A stretch of DNA of 64,000 nucleotides from an uncultured Allomuricauda sp. (GCF_947499695.1 NZ_CANMPQ010000001.1:806001-870000); one strand, 5' to 3'; counted from the first letter of the stretch, positions 9,331-19,305 are shown. Program-made: numbers and translations. Notes: generated by a model not told the origin, from the sequence alone.

Positions 9331-9876
9331 ATGGCAAGACCCCTATTTTCATTTTTACTTTTCTTCACTCTTTTTTTTAACCACACTTTATTCTCCCAAA
9401 GCCCTGAAGCCGGTCCCATTATAATTGACTTTGGCAAAGTCCATAAAATTGACAACCCAGACTTTAAGACCAATGCTGATCAAGAATTCAAAGTAGTTTT
9501 TGATATTATGAACAGCCCCGAGTCACATGCCGAAATCAACAAAACCATTGAAACGGCAGCTCGCTTTTTAAATATGCACGCCCAAAGTGGTGTTCCAAAA
9601 TCCCAAATGAAAGTTGCCTTGGTGGTTCATAACAAAGCTTCCAAAGACATCATTAAAAATGAAGCATACAATAGTCGATATGGTGTCTTTAATCCCAATT
9701 TCGAAATGATACATGATCTTATGGATGCCGGGGTTGAGGTGATACTATGTGGTCAATCATCAAAATCAAGAGACTTTCCAAAAGAAGATCTTATTCCAGG
9801 AGTAAAAATTTCACTTTCGGCTATGACGGCACTTATACAATTGCAAAACGAAGGTTATCAACTTATAAAATTCTAA
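9331..9876 (+). CDS. Exported DsrE-like protein
   Basis: A 181-residue protein with a strong signal peptide (residues 1-22, ending TLFSQ) and a DsrE/DsrF-like alpha/beta domain (about 50-175). Signs of the fold are KVALVVHNKASKDI, MDAGVEVILCGQS with a single cysteine, and a C-terminal LSAMTALIQLQNEGYQLI. Cytoplasmic DsrE/TusBCD proteins relay sulfur on a cysteine; secreted single-domain members are common in Bacteroidetes but have no established substrate. It is the first gene of a forward run (10 bp before the M20 gene). Confidence 0.82.
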   Translation: MARPLFSFLLFFTLFFNHTLFSQSPEAGPIIIDFGKVHKIDNPDFKTNADQEFKVVFDIMNSPESHAEINKTIETAARFLNMHAQSGVPKSQMKVALVVHNKASKDIIKNEAYNSRYGVFNPNFEMIHDLMDAGVEVILCGQSSKSRDFPKEDLIPGVKISLSAMTALIQLQNEGYQLIKF

Positions 9877-9886
9877 ACTCAAACAA

Positions 9887-11161
9887 ATGCGCAAAACTCT
9901 AACATTAACACTACTGCTAACCAGTCTTTCTATATGGGCTCAGGACCATAATCTGGATAAGGACTACACTGCTGTTGAAAACAAGGTCATTGAATGGCGA
10001 AGAGACATCCACCAAAATCCAGAACTCAGTAACCGAGAATTCAAGACTGCCGAAAAAATTGCAAAGCATCTAAAATCTCTGGGAATTGAGGTTCAGACAG
10101 GGGTTGCTAAGACAGGGGTAGTTGGGTTGTTAAAAGGAGATCAACCCGGAAAGGTGGTTGCCCTTAGAGCAGACATTGATGCGCTTCCTGTTACAGAACG
10201 TAACGATCTTCCATTTAAGTCAAACGTAAAATCGACTTTTTTGGGCAAGGAAGTCGGGGTAATGCATGCTTGTGGCCATGACACCCACACTGCTATCCTA
10301 ATGGGTGTTGCCGAAGTTTTATCCAAAAACAAGGATAAAATCAAAGGAACTGTGAAGTTCATTTTTCAACCCGCTGAAGAAGGTCCACCACCCGGAGAAG
10401 AAGGTGGTGCTTTGTTAATGGTAAAAGAGGGGGTGCTTACCAACCCGGATGTCGATGCCATTTTCGGTCTTCACATCAATTCTCAAACTCCTATAAACAA
10501 CATAAAATACAAACCAGGCGGAAGTATGGCGGCCGCTCAACGTTTTGTAGTCAATGTGAAGGGGAAACAGACCCATGGCTCCCAACCTTGGGGCGGTGTG
10601 GACCCTATTTTAATAAGTGCAAAAATCATTGATGGTCTTCAGACCATTATTAGTCGAGAGACAGAATTGATTAATGAAGCAGCGGTAATTTCTGTTGGTA
10701 AAATCACCAGTGGTGTCCGTTCCAATATCATCCCGGAAAGCGCTGAAATGATCGGTACCATTCGAACTTTGGATTATGATATGCAAAAACAAATAAACAA
10801 GCGGATGGAGGAAATGGTTCCGGCTATCGCCAAAGTTTATGGAGGTGAAGCAACTATTGATATTCAGACCTCTACTGCCATCACTTATAATCATTTAGAG
10901 TTAACTGAAATGATGGCTCCAACTTTGAAAAGAGTTGCTGGCAACGAAAATGTGAGCATACATAAAGCCATTACAGGTGCAGAAGACTTCAGCTATTTTC
11001 AAGAGAAAGTACCTGGTCTTTACTTTTTCTTAGGCGGAATGACTCCCGGGACCACAGAATCTTTTCCACATCATACTCCCGATTTTAAAATTGACGATAG
11101 TGGTTTGCTTTTAGGCGTTAAAGCGATGACCGAACTTACTTTGGACTATATGAATATGTAG
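9887..11161 (+). CDS. M20 family amidohydrolase / metallopeptidase (exported)
   Basis: A 424-residue zinc hydrolase of the hippurate hydrolase/IAA-amino-acid hydrolase group, which removes N-acyl groups from amino acids. It has a signal peptide (1-19). Motifs: ALRADIDALPV (about 92-102), HACGHDTH (127-134, metal-binding Cys and His), PAEEG (162-166, catalytic Glu and metal ligand) and TGAEDFSYF near the C-terminus. The insert after PAEEG is the dimerisation or lid domain. The export signal suggests it acts on periplasmic acyl-amino acids or peptides. Operonic with the DsrE gene (10 bp upstream) and directly abuts the next gene: its TAG is followed at once by ATG. Confidence 0.92.
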   Translation: MRKTLTLTLLLTSLSIWAQDHNLDKDYTAVENKVIEWRRDIHQNPELSNREFKTAEKIAKHLKSLGIEVQTGVAKTGVVGLLKGDQPGKVVALRADIDALPVTERNDLPFKSNVKSTFLGKEVGVMHACGHDTHTAILMGVAEVLSKNKDKIKGTVKFIFQPAEEGPPPGEEGGALLMVKEGVLTNPDVDAIFGLHINSQTPINNIKYKPGGSMAAAQRFVVNVKGKQTHGSQPWGGVDPILISAKIIDGLQTIISRETELINEAAVISVGKITSGVRSNIIPESAEMIGTIRTLDYDMQKQINKRMEEMVPAIAKVYGGEATIDIQTSTAITYNHLELTEMMAPTLKRVAGNENVSIHKAITGAEDFSYFQEKVPGLYFFLGGMTPGTTESFPHHTPDFKIDDSGLLLGVKAMTELTLDYMNM

Positions 11162-12736
11162 ATGGAATCTATTTTGGATTTTTTGAATTCCGTTTCTTGG
11201 TGGATTTGGGTTTTGATTTTCTTGGCTTTGGTGGCTATTCGGGATGTTTTCTTTCAGAAATCACATACCATAAGCCATAATTTTCCAGTAGTTGGGCATC
11301 TCAGGTATTGGTTGGAAAGTATCGGTCCAGAAATGAGGCAATACTTTGTGGCCAACAATCGTGAAGAGCTTCCATTCAACCGCATAGAAAGAGGATGGAT
11401 TTATGCCTCAGCCAAAAAAGAAAATAATTACGAAGGCTTTGGAACGGATCGAGACATTTATGCGCATCAGCATATTTTTGTAAAAAATGCGATGATTGGA
11501 TATCAAATACCTGAAAATCATCCCAATCAACTGGATTCGTATTTTTTACCCTGTGCTAAAGTCATAGGAGCTTATAATAAACGGAAAAAGCCTTACAGGC
11601 CAGCCTCCGCAATCAATGTTTCGGCCATGAGTTTTGGTTCTTTGTCTGCTACCGCGGTAGAATCCATGAACAAAGGAGTCAAAAAAAGTCAAGCCTATCA
11701 CAATACTGGAGAGGGAGGACTTTCTCCATATCATAAGCATGGAGGGGATGTTATCTTTCATTTCGGAACAGGTTATTTCGGGGTCCGTTCAAGGGAGGGT
11801 AACTTCTCCATGGAGAAAATGAAAATTTTGGTGGATGAAAACCCTTGCATAAAAGCCATCGAGATTAAACTTTCCCAAGGCGCAAAACCTGGAAAGGGAG
11901 GAGTGCTTCCTGGAGCCAAAATCTCACCAGAAATTGCCAAGATTAGAGGAGTTGAAGTGGGAAAAGATGTCCTTTCTCCTGCTACGCATAAAGCTTTTAA
12001 TTCAATTCCGGAGTTATTAAAGCTAATTGAGGACATCGCCAATGAAACAGGTTTACCTGTTGGAATAAAAGCGGCAATAGGAAAAGTGGGTCAATGGGAA
12101 GAACTGGCCGATTTGATGAAAAAATCGGGGAAAGGTCCCGATTTTATAACCATTGATGGCGGTGAGGGAGGAACCGGCGCTGCGCCACCTAGTTTTGCAG
12201 ACCATGTTTCACTACCTTGGGTCTATGGCTTTGCTTCAGTTTACAAAATATTCCAGGATAAGGAGTTAACGGATCGCATAGTTTTCGTTGGAAGTGGAAA
12301 ATTAGGTTTTCCAGCCAAAGCGGCCATGGCTTTTGCCATGGGTATTGATTGTATTAATGTGGCTCGCGAGGCTATGATGAGCATTGGATGCATCCAAGCC
12401 CAAATATGTCATACCAATAGATGTCCTGCTGGGGTCGCCACACAGAGTAAATGGTTACAAAAAGGCATCAGCGTTCCTTTAAAATCAGACAGATTGGCTC
12501 AATACTTTAAGACATTTAGAAAAGAGTTTTTAGAGATTACCCATGCTGCAGGATACGAGCACCCATGTCAATTTAGCATGAACGATATTCAAGTAAATGT
12601 TGATGATGACTATCTAAGCAGTGATCTTGAAGCAGTTTATGGGTACAAGAAAAAAGAGGTGCCTTTTACCTCAATGCAGGAGTTTTATGATTGTGTTTAT
12701 TTGGGAGGTAAAACAACTTCCGAAAAAACACCCTAA
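11162..12736 (+). CDS. FMN-binding glutamate synthase family protein
   Basis: A 524-residue protein with one N-terminal membrane helix (about 13-28) followed by the FMN and [3Fe-4S] synthase domain of the glutamate synthase large subunit. Visible are INVSAMSFGSLS, NTGEGGLSPYH, KLSQGAKPGKGG, ITIDGGEGGTGAAP and the cysteine cluster C-x5-C-x4-C in CIQAQICHTNRCPAGVATQ. The glutaminase (class II amidotransferase) domain is missing, as is the beta subunit. These stand-alone proteins are frequent in bacteria and archaea; whether they make glutamate is not established. No intergenic base separates it from the M20 gene, indicating translational coupling. Confidence 0.9.
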   Translation: MESILDFLNSVSWWIWVLIFLALVAIRDVFFQKSHTISHNFPVVGHLRYWLESIGPEMRQYFVANNREELPFNRIERGWIYASAKKENNYEGFGTDRDIYAHQHIFVKNAMIGYQIPENHPNQLDSYFLPCAKVIGAYNKRKKPYRPASAINVSAMSFGSLSATAVESMNKGVKKSQAYHNTGEGGLSPYHKHGGDVIFHFGTGYFGVRSREGNFSMEKMKILVDENPCIKAIEIKLSQGAKPGKGGVLPGAKISPEIAKIRGVEVGKDVLSPATHKAFNSIPELLKLIEDIANETGLPVGIKAAIGKVGQWEELADLMKKSGKGPDFITIDGGEGGTGAAPPSFADHVSLPWVYGFASVYKIFQDKELTDRIVFVGSGKLGFPAKAAMAFAMGIDCINVAREAMMSIGCIQAQICHTNRCPAGVATQSKWLQKGISVPLKSDRLAQYFKTFRKEFLEITHAAGYEHPCQFSMNDIQVNVDDDYLSSDLEAVYGYKKKEVPFTSMQEFYDCVYLGGKTTSEKTP

Positions 12737-12776
12737 TTTTGAGCCGCATAAACATCGAACCAAATAGTACTTACTT

Positions 12777-13550
12777 ATGAAAAAACAGTTACCCATTATC
12801 TTTTGCTTTTTGATAACTACAATTGGATTCTCTCAAAAGAAGAGTGAGCTATTTGAGCAGATTGAAGAGTTAAAAACCAATATACAGGATGTTGAACAGG
12901 AACTAGCTGAGAAAAAAAGAGAGGTTTCATCGAGTAAAGCAAAGGCAGAGACGCTGGAAACTGAAAATGTTAGTCTACGTGATGCCAATGCCACTTTGCT
13001 GCAAAATCTAAGCAGCTTTTCAGAACTTTCTAAGAAGAATAGTGAAAATGTCAACAAGACATTAGCTGCTTTGGAACGAAAGGAGAAACAGCTCAGTATC
13101 TTAAATGAAATGATAGCCTCCAACGATTCCACAGCAATTGTTCTACTGTCACGAGTAAAGCAAACTCTTGGGGAGGGTGCAAATGCTGATGTCAATGAAG
13201 GTGCCATTGTAATATCTAACAGTCTTACTACTTTGTTTGGTGCTGACACTGCATCCGATTTAACCGATGAGGGTAAAGCTTGGTTGGCAAATGTAGGTAA
13301 AGTGGTTCTTGCCAACCCTACGCTTAAAACAGAGATACAGGGGTTGAATATTACAGGGGAATTTGCGGTTACCTTGGATCAAGCAGCATCAGTTTCCAAG
13401 GAATTGATAGCTGTTTCAAAAGTTCCTGCAGATGCTTTGAGCGTTTCCGTAAAAGATGGGAATTTTAAGGAAGGTATCCTGATTCGCTTGCAGCCAGATC
13501 ATAAAGAGTTTTATGACAAGGCCAAAGATCGTTTAACCAAAGGGCTATAA
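12777..13550 (+). CDS. Coiled-coil exported protein with a degenerate OmpA-like domain
   Basis: A 257-residue protein with a signal peptide (1-19, ending IGFSQ) but no lipobox cysteine, a long coiled coil (about 22-112) and a C-terminal region (135-240). By hand alignment it matches the OmpA lipoprotein at 5248-6123 along its length: SENVNKTLAALERKEKQL against AENLEKSLESLREKDLTI, then a similar beta-rich segment. The peptidoglycan-binding motifs are gone: GHTDN aligns with GLNIT (189-193), and the N-x-D-LS-x-x-R signature aligns with a stretch around 195-202 lacking N, D and R. It therefore probably keeps the fold but not the diaminopimelate binding. Function unknown. Spaced 40 bp from the upstream gene. 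Confidence 0.78.
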   Translation: MKKQLPIIFCFLITTIGFSQKKSELFEQIEELKTNIQDVEQELAEKKREVSSSKAKAETLETENVSLRDANATLLQNLSSFSELSKKNSENVNKTLAALERKEKQLSILNEMIASNDSTAIVLLSRVKQTLGEGANADVNEGAIVISNSLTTLFGADTASDLTDEGKAWLANVGKVVLANPTLKTEIQGLNITGEFAVTLDQAASVSKELIAVSKVPADALSVSVKDGNFKEGILIRLQPDHKEFYDKAKDRLTKGL

Positions 13551-13626
13551 GAATACTATTTTACTGTATACTTTTTGAATATTTCATCCGTTGTAGTTTC
13601 TATAAAATCCAAAAACAAACTATCCT

Positions 13627-14145
13627 ATGAGTGGAGATGATATCTTTCAACTTTTCGGCTTCTTGCTACCGGCAGTTGTGACCGGAGCTGTAGCCTTTTA
13701 TTTTTTTAGATTACATACGCGAAATGAAGATGGCCGAAGACGTTTCCTGTTGCACAAAGATGCTCAAAAAGATACGCTCCCTATCCGTTTGCAAGCTTAT
13801 GAACGAATGGTGCTTTTTTTAGAACGTATTGCTATCAATAGTTTGGTGGTGCGTGTGGCTCCAAAAGGAAAGAGCAAAGGTGATTATGAAAATCTACTCA
13901 TAAAACAAGTGGAAACGGAATTTGAGCATAATCTTTCGCAACAAATCTACATGTCTGAAGAATGTTGGAACATTATAAAGGCGGCTAAAAATGCTACTAT
14001 TCAGATTATTCGCTCTGCGGGAATGAGCGAAACTGATTCTCCTGATAAATTGCGTGAAGATATTCTGAACCAAACCATGGAAAAACAATCTCCTTCGGCA
14101 ACCGCTTTGGCATATGTAAAAAAGGAAGTGGGCGAACTTTGGTAA
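13627..14145 (+). CDS. Conserved single-pass membrane protein of unknown function
   Basis: A 172-residue protein with one N-terminal helix (about 9-27, FGFLLPAVVTGAVAFYFF) and a charged, mostly helical cytoplasmic portion containing LPIRLQAYERMVLFLERI and EFEHNLSQQIYMSEECWNIIKAAKNATIQ. I have seen this general pattern in other Flavobacteria, where it is annotated only as a domain of unknown function. No catalytic motif is visible. Last gene of the forward run; it converges on the patatin gene with 3 bp between stop codons. Confidence 0.75.
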   Translation: MSGDDIFQLFGFLLPAVVTGAVAFYFFRLHTRNEDGRRRFLLHKDAQKDTLPIRLQAYERMVLFLERIAINSLVVRVAPKGKSKGDYENLLIKQVETEFEHNLSQQIYMSEECWNIIKAAKNATIQIIRSAGMSETDSPDKLREDILNQTMEKQSPSATALAYVKKEVGELW

Positions 14146-14148
14146 TTC

Positions 14149-15063
14149 CTAGTCCATATGATCCGGATCTATAGGACTGGTTTCTTCATTTTTATTTTTG
14201 GCATATAAATAACCTCTTTTCCACCAAAGAGTCATTCGCTCCTTGTTAAAAACCAAGGAGTTTGTGGTTAAAATTGTAGGTGTATAATAAAAATTAATAA
14301 TGGCATCTTTTTGATTGGCCACTAATTTGCCAATTCGAATATTCTGATTTTCAATGCGGTCGAGCATAAAACTGAAGATGGTGGTCATCAATTCAAACGG
14401 ATTCCTTGCTGGCATCCTGTTCAGGTAATTCACTTCGGTGTGCAGTACCACGACATCCACCTCGGTGGCACCTCTTCTTACCGCTTCCTCTATAGGGACC
14501 AAGCTGCCCAATCCTCCATCTGCATATTCACATCCATTGCGCCGAGCCAAGCTCATAAATGGAGTGTAATTGGATGAAATCCAGATCCAGTCACAAAATT
14601 CTTCATAGGTGCAATCATTAACGGATTTGTACTCGACTTGGTTCAAAGAAAGGTTGGAAACCGTTACTACAACATCAGTGTTGCCATGTTTTAATTGTTC
14701 AAACTCTTCTGGAGTCACCGACCTTCGAATAAGCTTACGTAAGTTTTCACTTTCCCCAAATGTTTTTTTTCCTCGGATAAAGCTTTTGAGAACATTCCAA
14801 TGGTTGATCGCAATAATTTCGACCCCATGTTTCTTCTTAATCAGAAAAGGACAATTGTTGAAAATACTTTTTTGGTTCACATTGGAATAGATTTCTTTAA
14901 TCTTATCCAGTTTGTTCAAAGCCAAATGAGAAATAAGCAAGCTACCTGTCGAGGTTCCAACAAACAAATCATATTCATGTCGTGCCTCTTGAATCAAAAA
15001 CTGAGCAACACCACCTGCAAAAGCTCCTTTACTGCCTCCCCCTGAAATTACCAATGCTCTCAT
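14149..15063 (-). CDS. Patatin-like phospholipase
   Basis: A 304-residue serine acyl hydrolase with a Ser-Asp dyad. The oxyanion hole is GGGSKGA (8-14), the nucleophile elbow GTSTG (36-40, Ser38), and the catalytic aspartate is in ADGGLG (Asp182). There is no signal peptide and no C-terminal barrel, so this is a cytoplasmic or membrane-associated enzyme of the RssA/YjjU type rather than the outer-membrane patatin of PlpD type. Its ATG overlaps the stop of the M1 aminopeptidase gene by 4 bp, so the two are translationally coupled. Confidence 0.93.
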   Translation of the reverse strand: MRALVISGGGSKGAFAGGVAQFLIQEARHEYDLFVGTSTGSLLISHLALNKLDKIKEIYSNVNQKSIFNNCPFLIKKKHGVEIIAINHWNVLKSFIRGKKTFGESENLRKLIRRSVTPEEFEQLKHGNTDVVVTVSNLSLNQVEYKSVNDCTYEEFCDWIWISSNYTPFMSLARRNGCEYADGGLGSLVPIEEAVRRGATEVDVVVLHTEVNYLNRMPARNPFELMTTIFSFMLDRIENQNIRIGKLVANQKDAIINFYYTPTILTTNSLVFNKERMTLWWKRGYLYAKNKNEETSPIDPDHMD

Positions 15064-17153
15064 TTACCTAGAGTTTTGTCTACATATTGTTGTTGTTCCA
15101 AACTAAGGGTCGGATATATACCCATGAGCCTTTCTTTATTTTTACCTTCTTTTAAAAATTCTTTGAGCATTTTTCTGGACGATTTTTTAAAATGCCATAC
15201 ATGATGGTTGCATGCTTCAATCAAATTTTTAACCACCTGATCATTATAGGCGCCTATACCCTTTAGGTACTGAAAGGCTAGTAGTCTTACTTCAAAATGA
15301 TGCTCAGCTCCTGTATACCCGCTTAATTCATCAAAATATTGTGGTTTTGAAGTTTCATTATACTCAGGAGTCACCAAAGCCAGTGTCAACCATAAAAGTC
15401 GAACATTTTTATTTGGAAGTCCAACAATATCTTGCGTTAGGTTCAAATATTTTCCTCTCTCATCTGGAAAGGACTCCCATAGTTTGAAAAGAGCGTTTTC
15501 TTGTGTCACATAACTTTTGTCTAAAAGCATTGACTCGAATGCTTTTTGTAACTCTTTAGAGACGTCTTTTACGGCCAATGACACAGCCTGTCTGACCTCC
15601 AAAGGTTCATTTCGGACAATCCTTTGAAGTATGGTATCCGGAATATGCTCAATAAAATCAAATATATATTCTCTTTTGAACGCTTTTGGACCCGAATCAT
15701 TCCAAAACCAAGTAAACCAGTCCTGTTCTCCCTTTTGATAAGCTTCCGCATTCATTTTCTTTGCCAATAAGAACATATTTATAGAGTTACTCTTTTCTTT
15801 TAAAAAGGTAAGTGCAACTTCAAAAGGAAATTCGGATTCTTGCAACCATGTTTCTTCAAAATCCACGAGCTTCATACCGGAGGCTTTTTCCATTTCCCAC
15901 ATAAAATCGGAAATGGTAACATTTTGGAATGCATACTTATTCAAGTAGTTTTTAATGCCCTGTTTAAAGTTCATTTCCCCTACTCTTTCTCTAAGCATTA
16001 CAAGTGCCCAGGCTCCTTTTTCATAAAATGTAAGACTTCCTGCACTTGGGTCCGTTAGAGCCTCTCCATTTCCTTCCCCTGAAAAATTGTTTAAAGCGTT
16101 CGCTGTTTCGAGTAAATGCCAGTAAAAATAATCATCGCCAAAAATATCTTTTTCAGCCAAATAGGCATAGTAGGTGGCGAACCCCTCATGCAACCAATGG
16201 TGTTCTCCACTTTGTTCCGTTACCAAGTTCCCAAACCATTGGTGGGCCATCTCATGAGCATTGACATTGACATAATTCTTATCCGTAAATGCAATGGAAT
16301 CCACCATAAAGGTGTTTGAAAAAATGGTAGCTCCAGTATTCTCCATTCCGGCATATAAAAAGTCCTGGACTGGAACCTGTTTATAGTTTTGCCATGGGTA
16401 AGGTACTCCAATCTCGTTTTCCAAAAAATCGAAAATCTGTTGGGTGTATCGATAGGTCGGCTCAACTTTTAAACTGTCTTTGGGTTCATAATAAAGTTCT
16501 ATTGGAATGCCTGATGTAGACTTAATAATTTTCTTGTCAAAATTACCGATGGCAAAACCCACCAAGTAACTGCTCATTGGTTTTTGCATATTGAACTTCC
16601 ATAAAAAAGCTTTGGAGTCAGGTAAACTATCCCTTGACACCAACTTCCCATTCGATATGACCTTTAAATCATCCTTAAAAATAAAGTTCAAATCAAACTT
16701 TATTTTATCATTCATATCATCTAAACTTGGCAGCCAATGGCTTGTGTACTTTCCTTGACCTTGTGTCCAAATCTGTTCGTTACCTTGAGTTTTATCCTCC
16801 CAACCCAAAAAGTAGACCGTCTGTTTGGGGAGAGCTGTATACGAAAGGGTTATAAAATGTGTTACTCCTTTTTTAAATTTCTTTTGGATAATCAATCTTC
16901 TATAATCATTTTGATGGTCAACATTTTTTGAATCAAGTAAAATCTTGGAAAATTTCATTTGGTGAGCATCAAAAAAAATGTAATCGACATCTTTTAGCAC
17001 CTCAAACTCATATGTGACTTTTCCATTGATTTTTTTTTCTTCTGGAATTAGCTCAATAGAGATTTCTGCATGGATAAAATCCACTTTATCCTGTGTTTGA
17101 GCTCCTAGAAACTGAAGAAAAAGAAAAAAAAGAAATGTGAGGCCAAGCTTCAT
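15060..17153 (-). CDS. M1 family aminopeptidase (exported)
   Basis: A 697-residue gluzincin with a signal peptide (1-18). It has the exopeptidase motif in the form GMENTGA (269-275) and the zinc site H300-E301-x-x-H304 with the third ligand E323 (HEGFATY). The domain order is that of M1 enzymes: beta saddle, thermolysin-like core, then a C-terminal helical repeat region (about 520-690). It should trim N-terminal residues from peptides in the periplasm. The first gene of a two-gene operon with the patatin; divergent from recG, with 46 bp between start codons. Confidence 0.93.
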   Translation of the reverse strand: MKLGLTFLFFLFLQFLGAQTQDKVDFIHAEISIELIPEEKKINGKVTYEFEVLKDVDYIFFDAHQMKFSKILLDSKNVDHQNDYRRLIIQKKFKKGVTHFITLSYTALPKQTVYFLGWEDKTQGNEQIWTQGQGKYTSHWLPSLDDMNDKIKFDLNFIFKDDLKVISNGKLVSRDSLPDSKAFLWKFNMQKPMSSYLVGFAIGNFDKKIIKSTSGIPIELYYEPKDSLKVEPTYRYTQQIFDFLENEIGVPYPWQNYKQVPVQDFLYAGMENTGATIFSNTFMVDSIAFTDKNYVNVNAHEMAHQWFGNLVTEQSGEHHWLHEGFATYYAYLAEKDIFGDDYFYWHLLETANALNNFSGEGNGEALTDPSAGSLTFYEKGAWALVMLRERVGEMNFKQGIKNYLNKYAFQNVTISDFMWEMEKASGMKLVDFEETWLQESEFPFEVALTFLKEKSNSINMFLLAKKMNAEAYQKGEQDWFTWFWNDSGPKAFKREYIFDFIEHIPDTILQRIVRNEPLEVRQAVSLAVKDVSKELQKAFESMLLDKSYVTQENALFKLWESFPDERGKYLNLTQDIVGLPNKNVRLLWLTLALVTPEYNETSKPQYFDELSGYTGAEHHFEVRLLAFQYLKGIGAYNDQVVKNLIEACNHHVWHFKKSSRKMLKEFLKEGKNKERLMGIYPTLSLEQQQYVDKTLGK

Positions 17154-17199
17154 ACTGGGAATCTATCAAAAGTCCTTCCAAATTACATATTTTAGTTTG

Positions 17200-19305
17200 A
17201 TGAATCCCAATTTTCTACAAACTCCAATTCCATATCTCAAAGGTGTAGGTCCGAATCGAGCGGACACTTTGCGCACCGAATTGGGTATAGAAACTTACCA
17301 GGATTTATTGCATCTATTTCCCAATCGCTATCTCGACAAGACCCAATACTACAAGGTAAATCAATTGCAGTCCAGCGGAGCCGATGTTCAAGTTGTGGGC
17401 AAGATTATTCACCTCAAAACTGTAGAACAAAAAAGAGGCAAGCGTTTAGTTGCAACTTTTATTGATGAAACTGGACAAATGGAGTTGGTATGGTTCCGCA
17501 GTCATAAATGGATTCGTGAAAATTTAAAATTGAACGAACCATATGTGGTGTTTGGCAGAACCACCCGTTACGGAAGCACCTTCTCCATGCCCCACCCCGA
17601 AATGGAATTGCTATCCGAGCATCAACAAGGGTTAAAAATTGCCATGCAACCCATTTATCCCTCTACGGAAAAATTAAGCGCAAAGGGAATCACCAATCGC
17701 GTCATAAGCAAAATGGTGCAGCAATTGTTTTTGGAATGTAAAGGTCAATTTCCAGAATCATTATCCCCTCCAATATTGGATGAATTAAGATTAATCTCAA
17801 AAAGTGAAGCTCTTTTCAATATTCATTTTCCAAAAAATCAAGATTTGTTGGCGAAGGCACGGTTCCGGTTAAAGTTTGAGGAGTTATTTTTTGTGCAGTT
17901 GCAGTTAATTTCCAAAAAAATACTTCGAAAGCATAAAATCAAAGGACTTACGTTTGACCAGGTTGGCGATAATTTCAATGGTTTTTTTAAAAATCACCTG
18001 CCTTTTGAACTAACCAACGCACAAAAGAAAGTTATTAAGGAAATTCGCAAAGATATGGGCAGCAATGCCCAAATGAATCGTTTGCTTCAAGGGGATGTTG
18101 GTTCCGGTAAGACAATTGTTGCTCTTATGTGCATGCTGTTGGCGATTGACAATGGTTTTCAGAGTTGTTTGATGGCCCCTACTGAGATATTAGCCCAACA
18201 ACACTATAATGGTTTAAAGGAATTGTTGGGAAAAATGGATGTGAAAATTGCCCTGTTGACCGGCTCCACAAAAAAATCGGAACGAACCTTATTACACAAC
18301 CAACTGGAAAACGGCAATCTTAATATTCTTGTTGGAACACATGCTGTTCTTGAGGACAAGGTGCAATTTAAAAATCTAGGATTGGCTGTAATTGATGAGC
18401 AACATCGGTTTGGGGTAGCCCAGCGCTCTAAACTTTGGCATAAAAATGAGATTCCACCGCACATCTTGGTAATGACCGCAACCCCTATTCCAAGGACATT
18501 GGCCATGAGCTTATACGGTGACCTAGATATTTCGGTGATTGATGAACTACCGCCAGGCCGCAAACCTATTAAAACCGTACATCGATTTGATGGTAACCGC
18601 CTAAAGGTCTTTCAGTTTATCAAGGATGAAATAAAAAAAGGAAGACAAATCTATATTGTTTATCCCTTGATTAAGGAATCAGAAGCTTTGGATTACAAGG
18701 ATCTGATGGATGGATATGAAAGTATCGCTCGGGATTTTCCACTGCCAGAGTATCAAGTTTCTATTGTGCATGGTAAAATGAAACCTGCGGACAAGGATTA
18801 TGAGATGGAACGTTTTGTGAAAGGGGAAACACAGATTATGGTGGCCACAACGGTCATCGAAGTCGGTGTAAATGTGCCCAATGCTTCCGTAATGATCATT
18901 GAAAGTACTGAACGTTTCGGACTTTCTCAATTGCATCAGCTTCGCGGACGTGTTGGCAGGGGTGCAGAGCAGAGTTTTTGTATTCTAATGACAGGTTATA
19001 AACTGTCTGAAGATGCCAAAACAAGACTTCAAACAATGGTAAGAACCAATGATGGATTCGAAATCGCCGAGGTGGATCTCAAACTGCGTGGTCCTGGAGA
19101 TTTGATGGGAACCCAGCAAAGTGGATTACTTAATCTTAAAATTGCTGATATCGTTAAGGACAACCAAATTCTGAAGACTGCGCGGTATCATGCCATTCAA
19201 CTGCTAAAGAATGACCCAAAATTGGAAAAAAGTGAAAATGCCTCAATCCTATTTGCTTATTCCAAGATGATGAAGCAATCCAATATTTGGAATTACATCA
19301 GCTAA
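17200..19305 (+). CDS. recG: ATP-dependent DNA helicase RecG
   Basis: A 701-residue protein counted from the ATG at 17200, which starts the conserved LQTPIPYLKGVGPNRAD segment; an upstream extension to 17137 would overlap the divergent gene. RecG reverses stalled replication forks. The wedge domain includes LHLFPNRYLDKTQYY. Helicase motifs: Walker A GDVGSGKT (about 298-305), DEQH (399-402), TATPIPRTLAMSLYGDLD, IIESTERFGLSQLHQLRGRVGRG and the C-terminal TRB motif region with DGFEIAEVDLKLRGPGDLMG. Length is typical (about 690-700). Confidence 0.97.
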   Translation: MNPNFLQTPIPYLKGVGPNRADTLRTELGIETYQDLLHLFPNRYLDKTQYYKVNQLQSSGADVQVVGKIIHLKTVEQKRGKRLVATFIDETGQMELVWFRSHKWIRENLKLNEPYVVFGRTTRYGSTFSMPHPEMELLSEHQQGLKIAMQPIYPSTEKLSAKGITNRVISKMVQQLFLECKGQFPESLSPPILDELRLISKSEALFNIHFPKNQDLLAKARFRLKFEELFFVQLQLISKKILRKHKIKGLTFDQVGDNFNGFFKNHLPFELTNAQKKVIKEIRKDMGSNAQMNRLLQGDVGSGKTIVALMCMLLAIDNGFQSCLMAPTEILAQQHYNGLKELLGKMDVKIALLTGSTKKSERTLLHNQLENGNLNILVGTHAVLEDKVQFKNLGLAVIDEQHRFGVAQRSKLWHKNEIPPHILVMTATPIPRTLAMSLYGDLDISVIDELPPGRKPIKTVHRFDGNRLKVFQFIKDEIKKGRQIYIVYPLIKESEALDYKDLMDGYESIARDFPLPEYQVSIVHGKMKPADKDYEMERFVKGETQIMVATTVIEVGVNVPNASVMIIESTERFGLSQLHQLRGRVGRGAEQSFCILMTGYKLSEDAKTRLQTMVRTNDGFEIAEVDLKLRGPGDLMGTQQSGLLNLKIADIVKDNQILKTARYHAIQLLKNDPKLEKSENASILFAYSKMMKQSNIWNYIS

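Noticed and set aside
11162-12736. Glutamate synthase large subunit (gltB)
   Set aside because: The glutaminase domain and the small subunit are missing. It is an FMN/Fe-S domain-only relative, so the gltB name is not justified.
12833-13315. A 160-codon frame opposite the coiled-coil gene
   Set aside because: Low-complexity Ser/Leu-rich translation, caused by the heptad composition on the opposite strand.
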